A DNA stretch of 64,000 bases from Acinetobacter bohemicus ANC 3994 (GCF_000367925.1 NZ_KB849164.1:722349-786348), one strand, 5' to 3'; counted from the first letter of the stretch, positions 33,323-42,613 are shown. Numbers and translations are program-made. The notes: generated by a model from the sequence alone, not told the origin.

Positions 33323-34852
33323 ATGATGAAAACATTATTTGATTCAATTGCTTATTATGCAAAGCATAGCCCAGAGCGGGAAGCAGTGGTGACTGAACAT
33401 CAAACCATTAGCTATGCTGATTTGCAGGCACAAGTTGACCGATTGGCAGCTGAACTGATACAGCTGAAAAGCCAAAATATTGCGATTTACGGCGGCAACA
33501 GCATTGAATGGATTGTGGTGGATTTGGCTGCAAAAAAGGCCAATATCACGGTTGTTCCTATTCCGCTGTTTTTCAGTGAAGAGCAAATCAAACATCTGTT
33601 GAGTGATAGCCAAGCCGATACAGTTTTCATGCCTATTGTATTAAGTGATGTTAATCAAAAGCCTGTCACGCTTAAATGGTTGGAAGAACTGAAAGCAAGC
33701 AAGGTCATAAAGCATATTTCGGCTGCAACTGCTGTAAGAGGTCAATTTATTCATTTAGTTAATACAAAAGATCAAATTCAACATAGCCGTGTAAGTTTAG
33801 CTTCTGTAAAGCCATCGAAAATAACTTATACCTCGGGCAGTACTGGAACGCCTAAGGGCGTATGTCTAGGAGAGGATACGCTTGATTCAATTACAGACTC
33901 GCTGAGTAATGCGTTGACATCGCTTCAGTTGGGACGCCATTTATGCCTTATTCCTTTTGCTACGCTGCTTGAAAATATAGCGGGAATATACGTGGCACTG
34001 AGCATGGGCAGGTCACTGATCGTCGGAGAGGTCAGTCAATTTGGCTTAATCTCAAATCATGAATTTAAAGTTCAAAATTTTGTCAATGCAGTAAATGAAT
34101 ATCAAATTGAAAGCGTTATTTTACTGCCGCAAATGCTAAAAGCCATTGTGGAATACATTGCAGCGCATAACCCTAAAGGGCTTAGTAGTTTGAAATTTAT
34201 TGCCGTCGGCGGCGGGAAAGTTTCCCCTGATTTGCTGATGCAGTGTGAAAAGCTTGGGCTTCCAGTTTATGAAGGTTATGGTCTGTCGGAATGCGCTTCT
34301 GTGGTCAGCCTGAATTTACCCAACGCACTTAAAATCGGCAGCGTCGGTCGGCCATTACCGCATGTGGAAGTCAAAATAGATCCCAGTGGGGAAGTGCTGG
34401 TGAAGGGTAATGCTATGCAGGGCTATCTGAATGAACGTCTTGCAAGCCAGTATATCCATACTGGTGATGCGGGTTTTTTCGATGCGGAGGGTTACTTATT
34501 TATTACTGGTCGTATTAAGCAAATTATTGTCAGTAGCTTTGGCCGAAATATTTCACCTGAATGGGTGGAATCCAATAGTGCGAGTGAACCTGAAATTCAT
34601 CAGATTGCTATTTTTGGTGAGGCACAGCCATATTTATCCGCAGTGATATATGCAAAAGATTCGGTATCAAACCAGATGCTTGATCAAGCAATACAAAAAG
34701 CCAATTCGCGCATGCCGGATTATGCTCGCATTCAGCATTGGTGCCGCGCTGAAGAGCCGTTTTCTTTAAAAAATGAGATGCTGACAGATAATGGAAAGTT
34801 ACGCAGAAATGCCATTCAGCAGCAGTTTAAGGCTGATTTATTGCTGGATTAA
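33323..34852 (+). CDS. AMP-dependent acyl-CoA/acid ligase
   Basis: A 509-residue member of the adenylate-forming family. The ATP P-loop TYTSGSTGTPKGVCL lies near residue 170. Other motifs are VYEGYGLSECASVVSLN (A5), YIHTGDAGFFDAEGYLFITGR (A7/A8, here cut at the hinge) and the catalytic lysine in DNGKLRRNAI near the C-terminus. It activates a carboxylic acid, probably a fatty acid, as an adenylate for transfer to CoA or another acceptor. It lies 50 bp after the hemolysin-family gene and 85 bp before the dioxygenase gene. The substrate is unknown; context suggests it loads the acid used by the neighbouring enzymes. Confidence 0.88.
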   Translation: MMKTLFDSIAYYAKHSPEREAVVTEHQTISYADLQAQVDRLAAELIQLKSQNIAIYGGNSIEWIVVDLAAKKANITVVPIPLFFSEEQIKHLLSDSQADTVFMPIVLSDVNQKPVTLKWLEELKASKVIKHISAATAVRGQFIHLVNTKDQIQHSRVSLASVKPSKITYTSGSTGTPKGVCLGEDTLDSITDSLSNALTSLQLGRHLCLIPFATLLENIAGIYVALSMGRSLIVGEVSQFGLISNHEFKVQNFVNAVNEYQIESVILLPQMLKAIVEYIAAHNPKGLSSLKFIAVGGGKVSPDLLMQCEKLGLPVYEGYGLSECASVVSLNLPNALKIGSVGRPLPHVEVKIDPSGEVLVKGNAMQGYLNERLASQYIHTGDAGFFDAEGYLFITGRIKQIIVSSFGRNISPEWVESNSASEPEIHQIAIFGEAQPYLSAVIYAKDSVSNQMLDQAIQKANSRMPDYARIQHWCRAEEPFSLKNEMLTDNGKLRRNAIQQQFKADLLLD

Positions 34853-34937
34853 GGTGTTGAATAAATTTCAGGAAAATCAAAATTATTTCTGCTTCAAGCG
34901 AAAGCTAGGCAATAAGCAGCAACAGTGAGATGGACAT

Positions 34938-35816
34938 ATGAATATGAAACAAGCGGTAATGAATGCGGGTGAAAATGAGCTTCTTTTAAAGTCAGCAAGC
35001 AAAGAGATTAAAACGGCTTTAATTGAAAATGGCTGGGTTCTGTTGCGGAATGAAAACTATGATGTCCGCAGTTTTAGCCAGTTAATGACATCATTATGCC
35101 AAAAGTTAACTTACGATCCAGCACGTGAAAATATTACCCAGCAATCGCAAAAAGTAGATGCAGGAACTCAAGCTGTAGGGCTGCATATTGAAAATGGAAC
35201 CACGCCTTTGCCGCCGGATATTATTGCCTTTTTCAGTGCATTAAGTGCTTCACAGGGTTCCCAAACTACGGTATGTGATGGCCATTTGGTTTGGTTAAAT
35301 TTGCCGGATAAATTAAAGGAAAAATTTTCAGCGCCAATGACCATCAGCCGGCATTTGCCCAAAAATATTTGGCAAAAATATGTTGCAGCTGCTTTGAATA
35401 TCAATACGCCTGAAGAGGTAACTTGGGATGATTTACAGCGCTTTACAGATATGATTCCCGGCCAAAGTATCAGCCGTGCAGAAAATGACGGCATTGAATA
35501 CCACTTAAAGATGAATATGATTCGGCATGATAATTTAAAGGGCATTCCTGCATTTGCAAATACATTATTAGGGCCGTCTTATAATTATCAAAAACCGCGT
35601 TACTCTTTTTCGGATGGTGTGGAAATCAGCCCAGATTTAATTTTAGAACTGGCCGACCTCTGTGAAAAATATACTGCTGAAATTCATTGGCAGGACGGTG
35701 ATCTGGCCATTATTGACAATAAGCGCTTTATGCATGGCAGGCGTGAAATTCTAGTTCCATTGGAAAATAGAAAACTCTATATCAGCATGGGTTTGGGAAT
35801 GAATCATAATTTTTAA
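34938..35816 (+). CDS. TauD/TfdA family Fe(II)/2-oxoglutarate dioxygenase
   Basis: 292 residues. The iron triad is visible as H83-x-E85 (GLHIENGTTPL) and H266 (DNKRFMHGRRE), with the following arginines in position to bind 2-oxoglutarate. The family uses the iron centre to hydroxylate, desaturate or oxidatively decarboxylate small acids and amino acid derivatives. It sits third in the accessory cluster, after the ligase and before an SDR, so it probably oxidises an acyl or amino-acyl intermediate; no specific substrate can be named. Confidence 0.85.
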   Translation: MNMKQAVMNAGENELLLKSASKEIKTALIENGWVLLRNENYDVRSFSQLMTSLCQKLTYDPARENITQQSQKVDAGTQAVGLHIENGTTPLPPDIIAFFSALSASQGSQTTVCDGHLVWLNLPDKLKEKFSAPMTISRHLPKNIWQKYVAAALNINTPEEVTWDDLQRFTDMIPGQSISRAENDGIEYHLKMNMIRHDNLKGIPAFANTLLGPSYNYQKPRYSFSDGVEISPDLILELADLCEKYTAEIHWQDGDLAIIDNKRFMHGRREILVPLENRKLYISMGLGMNHNF

Positions 35817-35866
35817 CTTGGCATGTGCATACTGCATAAATATTTTTATATTCAGTGAGAAAAACG

Positions 35867-36676
35867 ATGTCTAATTTAACGGCTGTAATTATTGGGGCAA
35901 CAGGGGGCATTGGCCAAGCCATTGCAAATACTCTAGCTAAAAAAAGTATTAACCTTGTTTTAGCGGGCAGGAATGAAGACATGCTCAAAGAGATGCAGGC
36001 TAATCTTGCAAAGGATTATCCTAGCATCAAGTTAAACTATTTATGTTGCGATCTATCTAAACCGGAAAGTCGTCAGCACTTCATACAAGCACTTACTGTG
36101 CTGAATATGCCGATTAATTATTATATTAATAATGCTGGAATAAATGATTTTGCTTTATTTTCAGATCAGCAAGATGGAATGATTGAAAAAATGATGATGA
36201 TTAATGTGGTTTACCCATTAGAACTCATTCAGAACGTCATCCCATTAATGTCGGCAGTGAATCCCAGTCAAATTATTAATATCGGCTCTACTTTCGGAAG
36301 TATTGGCTACCCGGGTTATGTAAGTTACTGCGCAAGTAAATTTGCATTAAGAGGAGCAACAGAAGCTCTTGCACGGGAATATTGTAAAACAGCGGTCAAG
36401 TTTAGATATTTTTCTCCCCGTGCCACCAATACGGCAATGAATAGCCCTGCGGTGATTCAGATGAATCAGCAATTGGGGGTGAAAATGGATAGTCCTGAAC
36501 TTGTTGCAGATGAGTTATATCATTTTCTACAGAGCGATCAGCAATCTTATCAGGTTGGTTACCCCGAGAAGATATTTGTAAAAATAAATCAACTTTTACC
36601 ACATATAGTTTCTGGTTCTATTGAGAAAAATATATATACAATTCAGCATTATGCAAAATTGTGTAATGAGAAATAA
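35867..36676 (+). CDS. short-chain dehydrogenase/reductase
   Basis: 269 residues from the ATG at 35867 with GTGAG nine bases upstream. The cofactor site is VIIGATGGIGQAIANTLAKK, followed by AGRNE (favouring NADP). NNAGIND, the serine in IINIGSTFGS and the catalytic YCASK (SYCASKFALRG) are all present. It is the fourth gene of the accessory cluster and likely reduces a carbonyl in the product chain or oxidises an alcohol. Its last 11 bases overlap the ATG of a small fifth gene that an IS982 element has interrupted. Confidence 0.88.
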   Translation: MSNLTAVIIGATGGIGQAIANTLAKKSINLVLAGRNEDMLKEMQANLAKDYPSIKLNYLCCDLSKPESRQHFIQALTVLNMPINYYINNAGINDFALFSDQQDGMIEKMMMINVVYPLELIQNVIPLMSAVNPSQIINIGSTFGSIGYPGYVSYCASKFALRGATEALAREYCKTAVKFRYFSPRATNTAMNSPAVIQMNQQLGVKMDSPELVADELYHFLQSDQQSYQVGYPEKIFVKINQLLPHIVSGSIEKNIYTIQHYAKLCNEK

Positions 36677-36809
36677 TAATATAACTGAATTTAAAAATAT
36701 CTGTACTGACTCGATTGTAGGCACAGCTCATCTTTTAGGTCGAGTAGATTTAGAAGCTATTTTAGCTTGTATTACTAAAGATCAAGCAAGTGCGGAATAT
36801 ATTAAAATA

Positions 36810-37783
36810 ACCCGAATCCTGTTTAAGCCACTGATTCCATAATTTGAATTGTTGGCTTATTTCGATGGGTTAATTGATATGCACATAACGATGCGTAAAT
36901 CCCACTTAGAAATCCACGAATACTACGTGCTTTACTCGTCACTAAATTGTATTGTCCTTTCAATAAGCTGAATAACGTTTCTATCTTATTACGTTGTTTT
37001 AAGTGATATTCATCTTGTGCACAGAGTTGAACAGTCCGCATGTTCTTTCGATGATACGTAATTAAATCAATACCTTGATCCTTTAACCTGCTTTTTAAAT
37101 CTTGGCTGATATAGCCACGATCCGCATAAAGCTTTGCTTCTAAGCCTTCAACCAAATGTTCAACCATTTTGATGTCAGCAATATGCCCATTGGATAAAGC
37201 AGAACAAGCGATTTCACCAAATTGATTCATCGCAATATGTAATTTACAGCCATAAAACCAACCCATCGAGCTTTTGCCGCGAGATGCAATTCTCACTAAC
37301 GATTTATGGCGTTGGATGCGTTGATTTTTACAGACGGGTAGAGTCGTTGAGTCAATCCATAAATATTGTTTGTATTGACCTTTCATCAAAGCTACATGTA
37401 AAGCTTGTAGTGCCAATTGATGTATATTGATCAGATGAATCATTCGTTGGTAACAGGGTAAGCTTTTAAATAAATGACTTTTATCTTCCTTTAACCATGT
37501 GAAGAAGGCTTTGAAATTACTGAAGTGAGAACACTTATACCAAATGGCGATAAAGCTAATTTCTGAGATGGTCAGCTGTGCAGTTCTGATTCTTAAAAAG
37601 TGGCGGATTTGTTTGAGAAATTTCCAATAAGTTGCTTCAAATTTAAGAAAGAAATCATCAATTACGCAAAATAATTCGGTAGTATTGAACATCAGGACTA
37701 GAGCTTTAGGTTTGGTGTGGTAACTCAACTGATGGCTCTAGTCCTCTTATTTTGCAAGTCAATTTCTTATCCGCGATTCGGGT
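36810..37783 (-). mobile_element. IS982-family insertion sequence, 974 bp
   Basis: The ends begin ACCCGAATC on the left and finish GATTCGGGT on the right, a perfect 9-bp inverted repeat with partial similarity further in (TAAG at the same distance). TAAAATA flanks both sides (36803-36809 and 37784-37790), a 7-bp target duplication. The transposase fills most of the element. The intact duplication indicates direct, probably recent insertion. It interrupts the small last gene of the accessory cluster. Confidence 0.9.
36823..37692 (-). CDS. IS982-family transposase
   Basis: About 289 residues from the ATG at 37692 (MFNTTELFCVIDDFF); a TTG-started longer frame reaches 37728. The DDE residues are visible as YLWIDSTTLPVC, KLYADRGYIS and NKIETLFSLLKGQYNL, the order and spacing of DDE_Tnp_1 in IS982 elements. 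Full length, no frameshift. Confidence 0.9.
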   Translation of the reverse strand: MFNTTELFCVIDDFFLKFEATYWKFLKQIRHFLRIRTAQLTISEISFIAIWYKCSHFSNFKAFFTWLKEDKSHLFKSLPCYQRMIHLINIHQLALQALHVALMKGQYKQYLWIDSTTLPVCKNQRIQRHKSLVRIASRGKSSMGWFYGCKLHIAMNQFGEIACSALSNGHIADIKMVEHLVEGLEAKLYADRGYISQDLKSRLKDQGIDLITYHRKNMRTVQLCAQDEYHLKQRNKIETLFSLLKGQYNLVTSKARSIRGFLSGIYASLCAYQLTHRNKPTIQIMESVA

Positions 37784-37814
37784 TAAAATATTATATTTTA
37801 GCTCAATAAAGATA

Positions 37815-37862
37815 CAAGCTAAGGCAGTCTAATGATTAGTATTCTGCTTTAGCTTGTTATAT
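37815..37862 (+). terminator. terminator of the accessory cluster
   Basis: CAAGCTAAGGCAG (37815-37827) pairs with CTGCTTTAGCTTG (37844-37856) over 13 positions with one G-U pair, followed by TTAT. The stop codon of the restored fifth gene lies in the loop. Confidence 0.65.
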
Positions 37863-38143
37863 TGGGAGCTACTGAATGCTTCGTATTAATAAATATCCAT
37901 CTCCAATTAGCATTCTTTTCTTAATATTCGGTATGAGGTTTTTTTTGGTGATGACATTCGTCAGGTTATTTGAATACATTATTGAGGGGTTATTTTGTCG
38001 CACTAAAAGGTGTCTATAAAATAAGTGGTGATTCTATAAAATAAAAAATATAGTCAAAAAATAAATCGCTATTTATTTTTATTTTAACGTCTAATTAAGT
38101 TTGATTGTATTTTATATAAGTATCTAGAACTTAGGGAAAAATC

Positions 38144-38656
38144 ATGAAAAACCGCTATCCCAAACCCATAATAATAATCCATTGGCTTACATTTGTTTTG
38201 GTGGCAACTGTATATTTAACTGGTGGGAATCCAACAACCACAGGCTTGCTAGGGCAGATTCATGTCATAGGTGGCATATCAATATTTATTCTATTTTTGA
38301 TTAGATTGGGTTTTATTTTTATCTATAAAAAAAGTATTCCTCAAAATAAGATACTGAATCAGTATCAAGAAAAACTATTTAAAATTGTTAGATTTACGCT
38401 GTATTTAAGTTTATCTATTGTCCCAATCGCTGGTTGGTTTGCGCTATCAAGTTTGACTGATAACTTCAAAGTACTATTTTTAAACTTGCCCCTTTTAAGC
38501 AGTGTTAGAGATATTCAATATATTGGTGAATTGCATGAATTTTTAGGTAATGCTTTTATTACAATTGTAGGATTACATGCCAGTGCGGCATTAATACACC
38601 ATTTTATTTTCAAAGATCATGTATTGAAAAGCATGCTCTTGAACAGAAATAAATGA
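38144..38656 (+). CDS. cytochrome b561 family protein
   Basis: A 170-residue inner-membrane di-heme b-type cytochrome with four membrane helices. Likely heme-ligating histidines are seen in IIIHWLTF (helix 1), GQIHVIGG (helix 2), GELHEFLG (helix 3) and VGLHASAALIHH (helix 4). The family moves electrons from ubiquinol to superoxide or periplasmic partners. The ATG follows AGGGAAAA. It stands alone between the IS982 element and a non-coding stretch, with a terminator at 38702. Confidence 0.87.
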   Translation: MKNRYPKPIIIIHWLTFVLVATVYLTGGNPTTTGLLGQIHVIGGISIFILFLIRLGFIFIYKKSIPQNKILNQYQEKLFKIVRFTLYLSLSIVPIAGWFALSSLTDNFKVLFLNLPLLSSVRDIQYIGELHEFLGNAFITIVGLHASAALIHHFIFKDHVLKSMLLNRNK

Positions 38657-38701
38657 TTCGGATCTATAATTGGAAAAACAGATTATTTTTTAGTTAAGAA
38701 C

Positions 38702-38739
38702 AGCATGCTTTATCGATATAAAGTATGCTAAATGTTTTT
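38702..38739 (+). terminator. cytochrome b561 terminator
   Basis: AGCATGCTTTAT (38702-38713) pairs with ATAAAGTATGCT (38718-38729), with one G-U pair and a CGAT loop; a weak T tract follows. Confidence 0.6.
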
Positions 38740-39215
38740 ATAGCGTTCTTCTATACCCATCATTTTCAGTTCTTGTCGTTTATTTTTCAGGATGTTATTT
38801 TAACTCGCGTGCTTCTATTTTTAGATCATTTTTTTCAATATTTTATTGTAATTTAAAGGAAATATATCCATCAATAGTCATGGAAGCAGTCCTAGAAATT
38901 AATCCTGCAACACAGCGATTTGAAATCCCTTTGTTTTTAAAATGGTTGAATTTTAACTAAAAAAAAGTTTTTGTGATTTATTAACCTATCTATTGCCTAA
39001 AGTGTTTTCAATTTTTTCGGATAAAATAGGGATAGTTTTTACTCAGTTTTGTACGCCATAGCGCACAACAATTTAGGGATTTTGCGACTATACCATCTCA
39101 AGCTTATTTCTTATTATGAACATATAGAGAACAGGATGTTCCGACAATAACAATAATAGAATCAGCATAAGGAATGTGAGGTACGACAGGAGTTATACCT
39201 AAGGCATCAAATACG
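38740..39215. other. long non-coding stretch, possible small RNA gene at its right end
   Basis: About 480 bp without a convincing gene. A short frame from 38880 (26 codons, MEAVLEINPATQ) has AAAGGA 23 bases upstream and is probably chance. The stretch ends in a strong + strand terminator at 39216-39247 that no annotated gene needs, so a transcript starting somewhere after about 39000 is likely. I could not fix its promoter. Confidence 0.35.
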
Positions 39216-39247
39216 AAAAACCCCGACAGGATGTCGGGGTTTTTTTA
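39216..39247 (+). terminator. orphan strong terminator
   Basis: CCCCGAC (39221-39227) and GTCGGGG (39233-39239) with a 5-nt loop, flanked by an A run and an 8-base T run. It is a textbook intrinsic terminator with no coding gene for 560 bp upstream. Confidence 0.85.
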
Positions 39248-39404
39248 TTGCCTCTCGCAAAGTTCGATCATCTATTCAGAAAGGCTTGAGTGGGGGTATT
39301 TAATTTCAATCCACTTTATCCAACTTAAAATCGTATTTTTATCAATTTGACTATATTTGTCAGTGGGCGTTATTGATTTTTGATATCAGTACAAATCAAT
39401 TCGT

Positions 39405-40103
39405 TTACATCGGATGGATGTTAAACAGTGAACCAATCCATGCAGAGAAGCCCATGGCAATAATTCCCCAAATCGCTACACGTAAACTGCCTTTGAGCAT
39501 AGATGTACCTGCAAAGTAGCTCGATAAAGCCCCTAGTCCAGCTAAAGATAAAATCCCGACAATCATGACGACTGTTGCAACATATTGATCTGGGCTAATT
39601 AAAATAGAGAACATTGGGAAAAGTGCGCCCAGTGAAAAAGCAAGGGCAGATGAACCCGCAGCTTGTAATGGGTTGGCAGTTGTATTTTCATGAATACCTA
39701 TTTCATCACGTGCATGTGCACCAAGGGCATCATGCGCAGTGAGTTGCACGGCAACCTCATGTGCTAATTCAGGATCTAAACCGCGCATAATATAAATATG
39801 GGTTAACTCTTTGAGTTCATGGGTTGGATTTTTATCTAATTCTTTAGCTTCCATATGTAGATCGGCTTCTTCAATATCTACTTGTGATTTTACGGAAATA
39901 TATTCACCCGCTGCCATGGAACTTGCACCGGAAATGAGACCCGCCACACAAGTGATTAGTAGCATTTGAGTTGATGCTCCGCTTGCTGCCATCCCTATAA
40001 TTAAACTGGTGACTGAAATAATTCCATCATTCGCCCCGAGCACTGCGGCACGAAGCCAGCCAGTTCTTTGAATATAATGTTTTTCATGATGAGAATATGG
40101 CAT
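39405..40103 (-). CDS. VIT family (CCC1/VIT1-like) membrane transporter
   Basis: 232 residues. The VIT1/CCC1 signature is at the N-terminus: WLRAAVLGANDGIISVTSLIIGMA, followed by GLISGASSMAAGEYISVKSQ. A cytoplasmic helical segment contains EEADLHMEAKELDKNP and ELAHEVAVQLTAHDALGAHARDE, rich in acidic and histidine residues as in the metal-binding domain of plant VIT1. Three further membrane helices follow. Members export or sequester Fe(II)/Mn(II); in bacteria the role is less studied. Single gene. Confidence 0.87.
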   Translation of the reverse strand: MPYSHHEKHYIQRTGWLRAAVLGANDGIISVTSLIIGMAASGASTQMLLITCVAGLISGASSMAAGEYISVKSQVDIEEADLHMEAKELDKNPTHELKELTHIYIMRGLDPELAHEVAVQLTAHDALGAHARDEIGIHENTTANPLQAAGSSALAFSLGALFPMFSILISPDQYVATVVMIVGILSLAGLGALSSYFAGTSMLKGSLRVAIWGIIAMGFSAWIGSLFNIHPM

Positions 40104-40182
40104 ATAAACATGCTCTTAGAAAAGTTTAGCACTTTAACCATATAAGGAATGGGAGGTAAAAAGCAAGGTTGATCTAAGAAAT

Positions 40183-40210
40183 AAAAAAGCTCCAAATAAG
40201 GAGCTTTTTT
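40183..40210 (-). terminator. terminator of the alanine-rich lipoprotein gene
   Basis: AAAAAAGCTCC (40183-40193) and GGAGCTTTTTT (40200-40210) with a 6-nt loop. T runs occur on both strands; the position fits the minus-strand gene that ends at 40226. Confidence 0.8.
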
Positions 40211-40225
40211 ATTTACAAAATAAAA

Positions 40226-40570
40226 TTATTGTTGAGTTTTTTCTTTAACATCTGCGGCACCTTTTTCAACAGCACCAGCGGTCGCAGCAGTTGCATCTTT
40301 TGCTGCTGTTTTTACATCATCTGCCGCTGCTTCAGTTTTTTTAGCCGCTTCGTCTGCTGCGGCATCAATGTGAGCTACGGCTTTATCTGTTGCAGCTTCA
40401 GTTTTTGCCGCTGCTTCGTCAGCAGCATTTTTAATGTCCTGACCTGCTTGAGTTGCAGCATTTTCTATGTGTTGACCAGTTGTAGCACCTGTTTCAGGCG
40501 CTTTTTCTTTATTACAGCCAACAAGTGCAACAGTAGCAGCAAGACCTAAAGCAACAAGTAGTTTATTCAT
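40226..40570 (-). CDS. alanine-rich lipoprotein with coiled-coil repeats
   Basis: 114 residues from the ATG at 40570 (AAGGAA upstream at normal spacing). MNKLLVALGLAATVALVGCNKE is a lipoprotein signal with a VGC lipobox. The rest is low-complexity Ala/Lys/Glu/Asp with imperfect repeats (ADEAAAKTEAATDKA, ADEAAKKTEAAADDVK) that would form a long amphipathic helix. Similar late-embryogenesis-like helical repeats occur in stress-related proteins and in Lpp-like spacers. The function is unknown; an envelope location is likely. Confidence 0.75.
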   Translation of the reverse strand: MNKLLVALGLAATVALVGCNKEKAPETGATTGQHIENAATQAGQDIKNAADEAAAKTEAATDKAVAHIDAAADEAAKKTEAAADDVKTAAKDATAATAGAVEKGAADVKEKTQQ

Positions 40571-40772
40571 TGTCATATTTCCTTTTAATTGTTTTATCCA
40601 CATGAATGGGATATGTGCGAATATAATCGAAAATAGCTCAAATAAAGATCAAAAATTTGTTAATTAAATGTAACCTTTGATAAAAAAAACGATTGAAAAA
40701 AAAGGCTTATATCTAAAAATAGATATAAGCCTATGTATTATCATTCAATATAAATGATTTAATTTACTCAGA

Positions 40773-42338
40773 TTACTGCCCTGAACGGATGATGTAATCA
40801 AAAGCCGACAGCGACGCTTTCGCACCTTCACCTGTGGCAATGATAATTTGCTTGTATGGCACTGTGGTACAGTCACCTGCTGCAAATACACCTTTCACAT
40901 TGGTTTCATTACGGTCATTAATTACAATCTCACCACGGTTTGAAAGCTCCACATTGGATGCTTTTAAGAAATCCGTATTTGGCAATAAACCAATTTGTAC
41001 AAAGATCCCTGCCAATTCAATTGTATGTTCTACATCTGTAGCACGGTCTTTGTATTTGAGTGCTGTGACTTGTGAACCATCACCGACCACTTCAGTCGAG
41101 AGTGCATTCATAATTACGGTGGTATTGGGCAAGCTATTCAGTTTGTCTTGTAAAACTTGGTCAGCACGTAGTTTGGTATCAAATTCAACCAAGGTCACAT
41201 GCTCAACAATCCCTGCAAGGTCAATTGCTGCTTCCACACCCGAGTTCCCGCCACCAATCACTGCTACCCGTTTGCCTTTAAACAATGGACCATCACAGTG
41301 TGGACAGTAAGCCACGCCACGGGTTTTGTATTCCTGCTCACCCGGTACATTCATTTCTCTCCAGCGTGCACCAGTCGATAAAATGATGGTTTTAGATTCC
41401 AGTTTAGCGCCATTTTCCAATGTCACTTCAACGAGACCATTCACTGTTTCATTGGCACCTTTAATGGCAGCCACTTTTTGTAGGTTCATGATATCGACAT
41501 CATAAGCGCGGACATGGGCTTCCATTTCAGCAGCAAACTTCGGACCTTGGGTTTTTTGCACTGAAGTGTAGTTTTCAATGTCCATGGTATCCATGACCTG
41601 ACCGCCAAAGCGTTCCGCTACAATACCGGTTTGAATGCCTTTACGTGCCGCATAAATCGCTGCGGTATTTCCCGCAGGGCCACCACCAATCACCAGTACA
41701 TCAAACACCCCTTTGGCATTGAGTTTTTGCGCATCTTTGCTGGATGAGTGGGTATCGAGTTTTGCCACAATTTCTTCCAAAGTCATACGACCTTGACCAA
41801 TATGCTCACCATTTTGGAACAACATTGGTACAGCCATGATTTTGCGCTGTTCAACTTCGTCTTGGAAGAACGCCCCATCAATCATGGTTGCAGTGGCATT
41901 GGGGTTGTTAATGGCAATCAGGTTTAAGGCTTGCACCACGTCAGGACAGTTATGACAGCTTAATGATACAAACACATCAAAATCAGCCGTTAAGTTTAAG
42001 CCTTTGATTTGTGCCAAAACTTCATCAGACACTTTAGGGGCATAACCCGACACCTGTAACAAGGCCAAGATCAGTGAGGTGAACTCATGCCCCATCGGCA
42101 AGCCCGCAAAGTTCACCCGGGGTTGCTCACCGACTTTGGCAATGCCAAAGCTTGGACGACGGCTATTGGTGCCATCAAAACGAGCAGTCACTTGATCGGA
42201 TAAGGCGGCAATTTCAGTGACCAATTCTTTAATTTTGTCTGATTTGTCGGAATCATTGAGCGATGCCACAATTTCAATGGGACTTTCTAAGCGTTCCAGT
42301 AGGGTTTTTAATTGTGCTGAAGTATTTTGATCTAACAT
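40773..42338 (-). CDS. ahpF: alkyl hydroperoxide reductase subunit F
   Basis: 521 residues from the ATG at 42338 (GGAGA upstream). This NADH:peroxiredoxin reductase recycles AhpC. The N-terminal tandem thioredoxin-like domain has the CHNC disulfide in SLSCHNCPDVV near residue 125. The FAD/NAD domains have IGGGPAGNTAAIYAARKG, the active CPHC in AYCPHCDGPLF near residue 340, and VAVIGGGNSGVEAA. GVFAAGDCTTVPYKQ is near the end. All redox cysteines are present. Its partner ahpC lies about 2.7 kb to the right on the same strand with four genes between, so the two are not one operon. Confidence 0.95.
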   Translation of the reverse strand: MLDQNTSAQLKTLLERLESPIEIVASLNDSDKSDKIKELVTEIAALSDQVTARFDGTNSRRPSFGIAKVGEQPRVNFAGLPMGHEFTSLILALLQVSGYAPKVSDEVLAQIKGLNLTADFDVFVSLSCHNCPDVVQALNLIAINNPNATATMIDGAFFQDEVEQRKIMAVPMLFQNGEHIGQGRMTLEEIVAKLDTHSSSKDAQKLNAKGVFDVLVIGGGPAGNTAAIYAARKGIQTGIVAERFGGQVMDTMDIENYTSVQKTQGPKFAAEMEAHVRAYDVDIMNLQKVAAIKGANETVNGLVEVTLENGAKLESKTIILSTGARWREMNVPGEQEYKTRGVAYCPHCDGPLFKGKRVAVIGGGNSGVEAAIDLAGIVEHVTLVEFDTKLRADQVLQDKLNSLPNTTVIMNALSTEVVGDGSQVTALKYKDRATDVEHTIELAGIFVQIGLLPNTDFLKASNVELSNRGEIVINDRNETNVKGVFAAGDCTTVPYKQIIIATGEGAKASLSAFDYIIRSGQ

Positions 42339-42613
42339 GGCAAAGGTCTCCAAAGGAGTAAATGTCTATTGAATGAACTCATCATAAGATAAATTATTAA
42401 ATAGGTAAAATGATTCATTTTAATAAAAACAATCGAATAAATAGATTGTTTTGTTCTTCATCAATGTAAGTGATGTTTTAACTTGGAAGATGAGGCTTTA
42501 ATGTGAATATTCAAGTGTTTATTGAATATTTTATGGAAAGCGTGGGATTTATGTAATGATCAATAGAAAATTTGATTATGATGAGGGGAAAGTTTTTCAC
42601 TAGGCAAAAATCA

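Larger units (their letters stand above)
36666..37832 (+). pseudogene. small fifth cluster gene, interrupted by IS982
   Basis: The frame runs 36666-36809, is broken by the IS982 element (36810-37783) and one extra copy of the 7-bp target, and resumes at 37791. It stays in frame to a TAA at 37830. The joined product would be about 61 residues (MRNNNITEFKNICTDS...YIKILYFSSIKIQ). The start overlaps the SDR stop by 11 bp, typical of translational coupling. A strong hairpin at 37815-37856 then closes the operon. The family is not recognised. Without repair, translation continues 10 codons into the element (to 36842). Confidence 0.6.

Noticed and set aside
38880..38960. 26-codon frame MEAVLEINPATQ in the region right of cytochrome b561
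   Set aside because: The AAAGGA site is too far upstream and the frame is too short to distinguish from chance.
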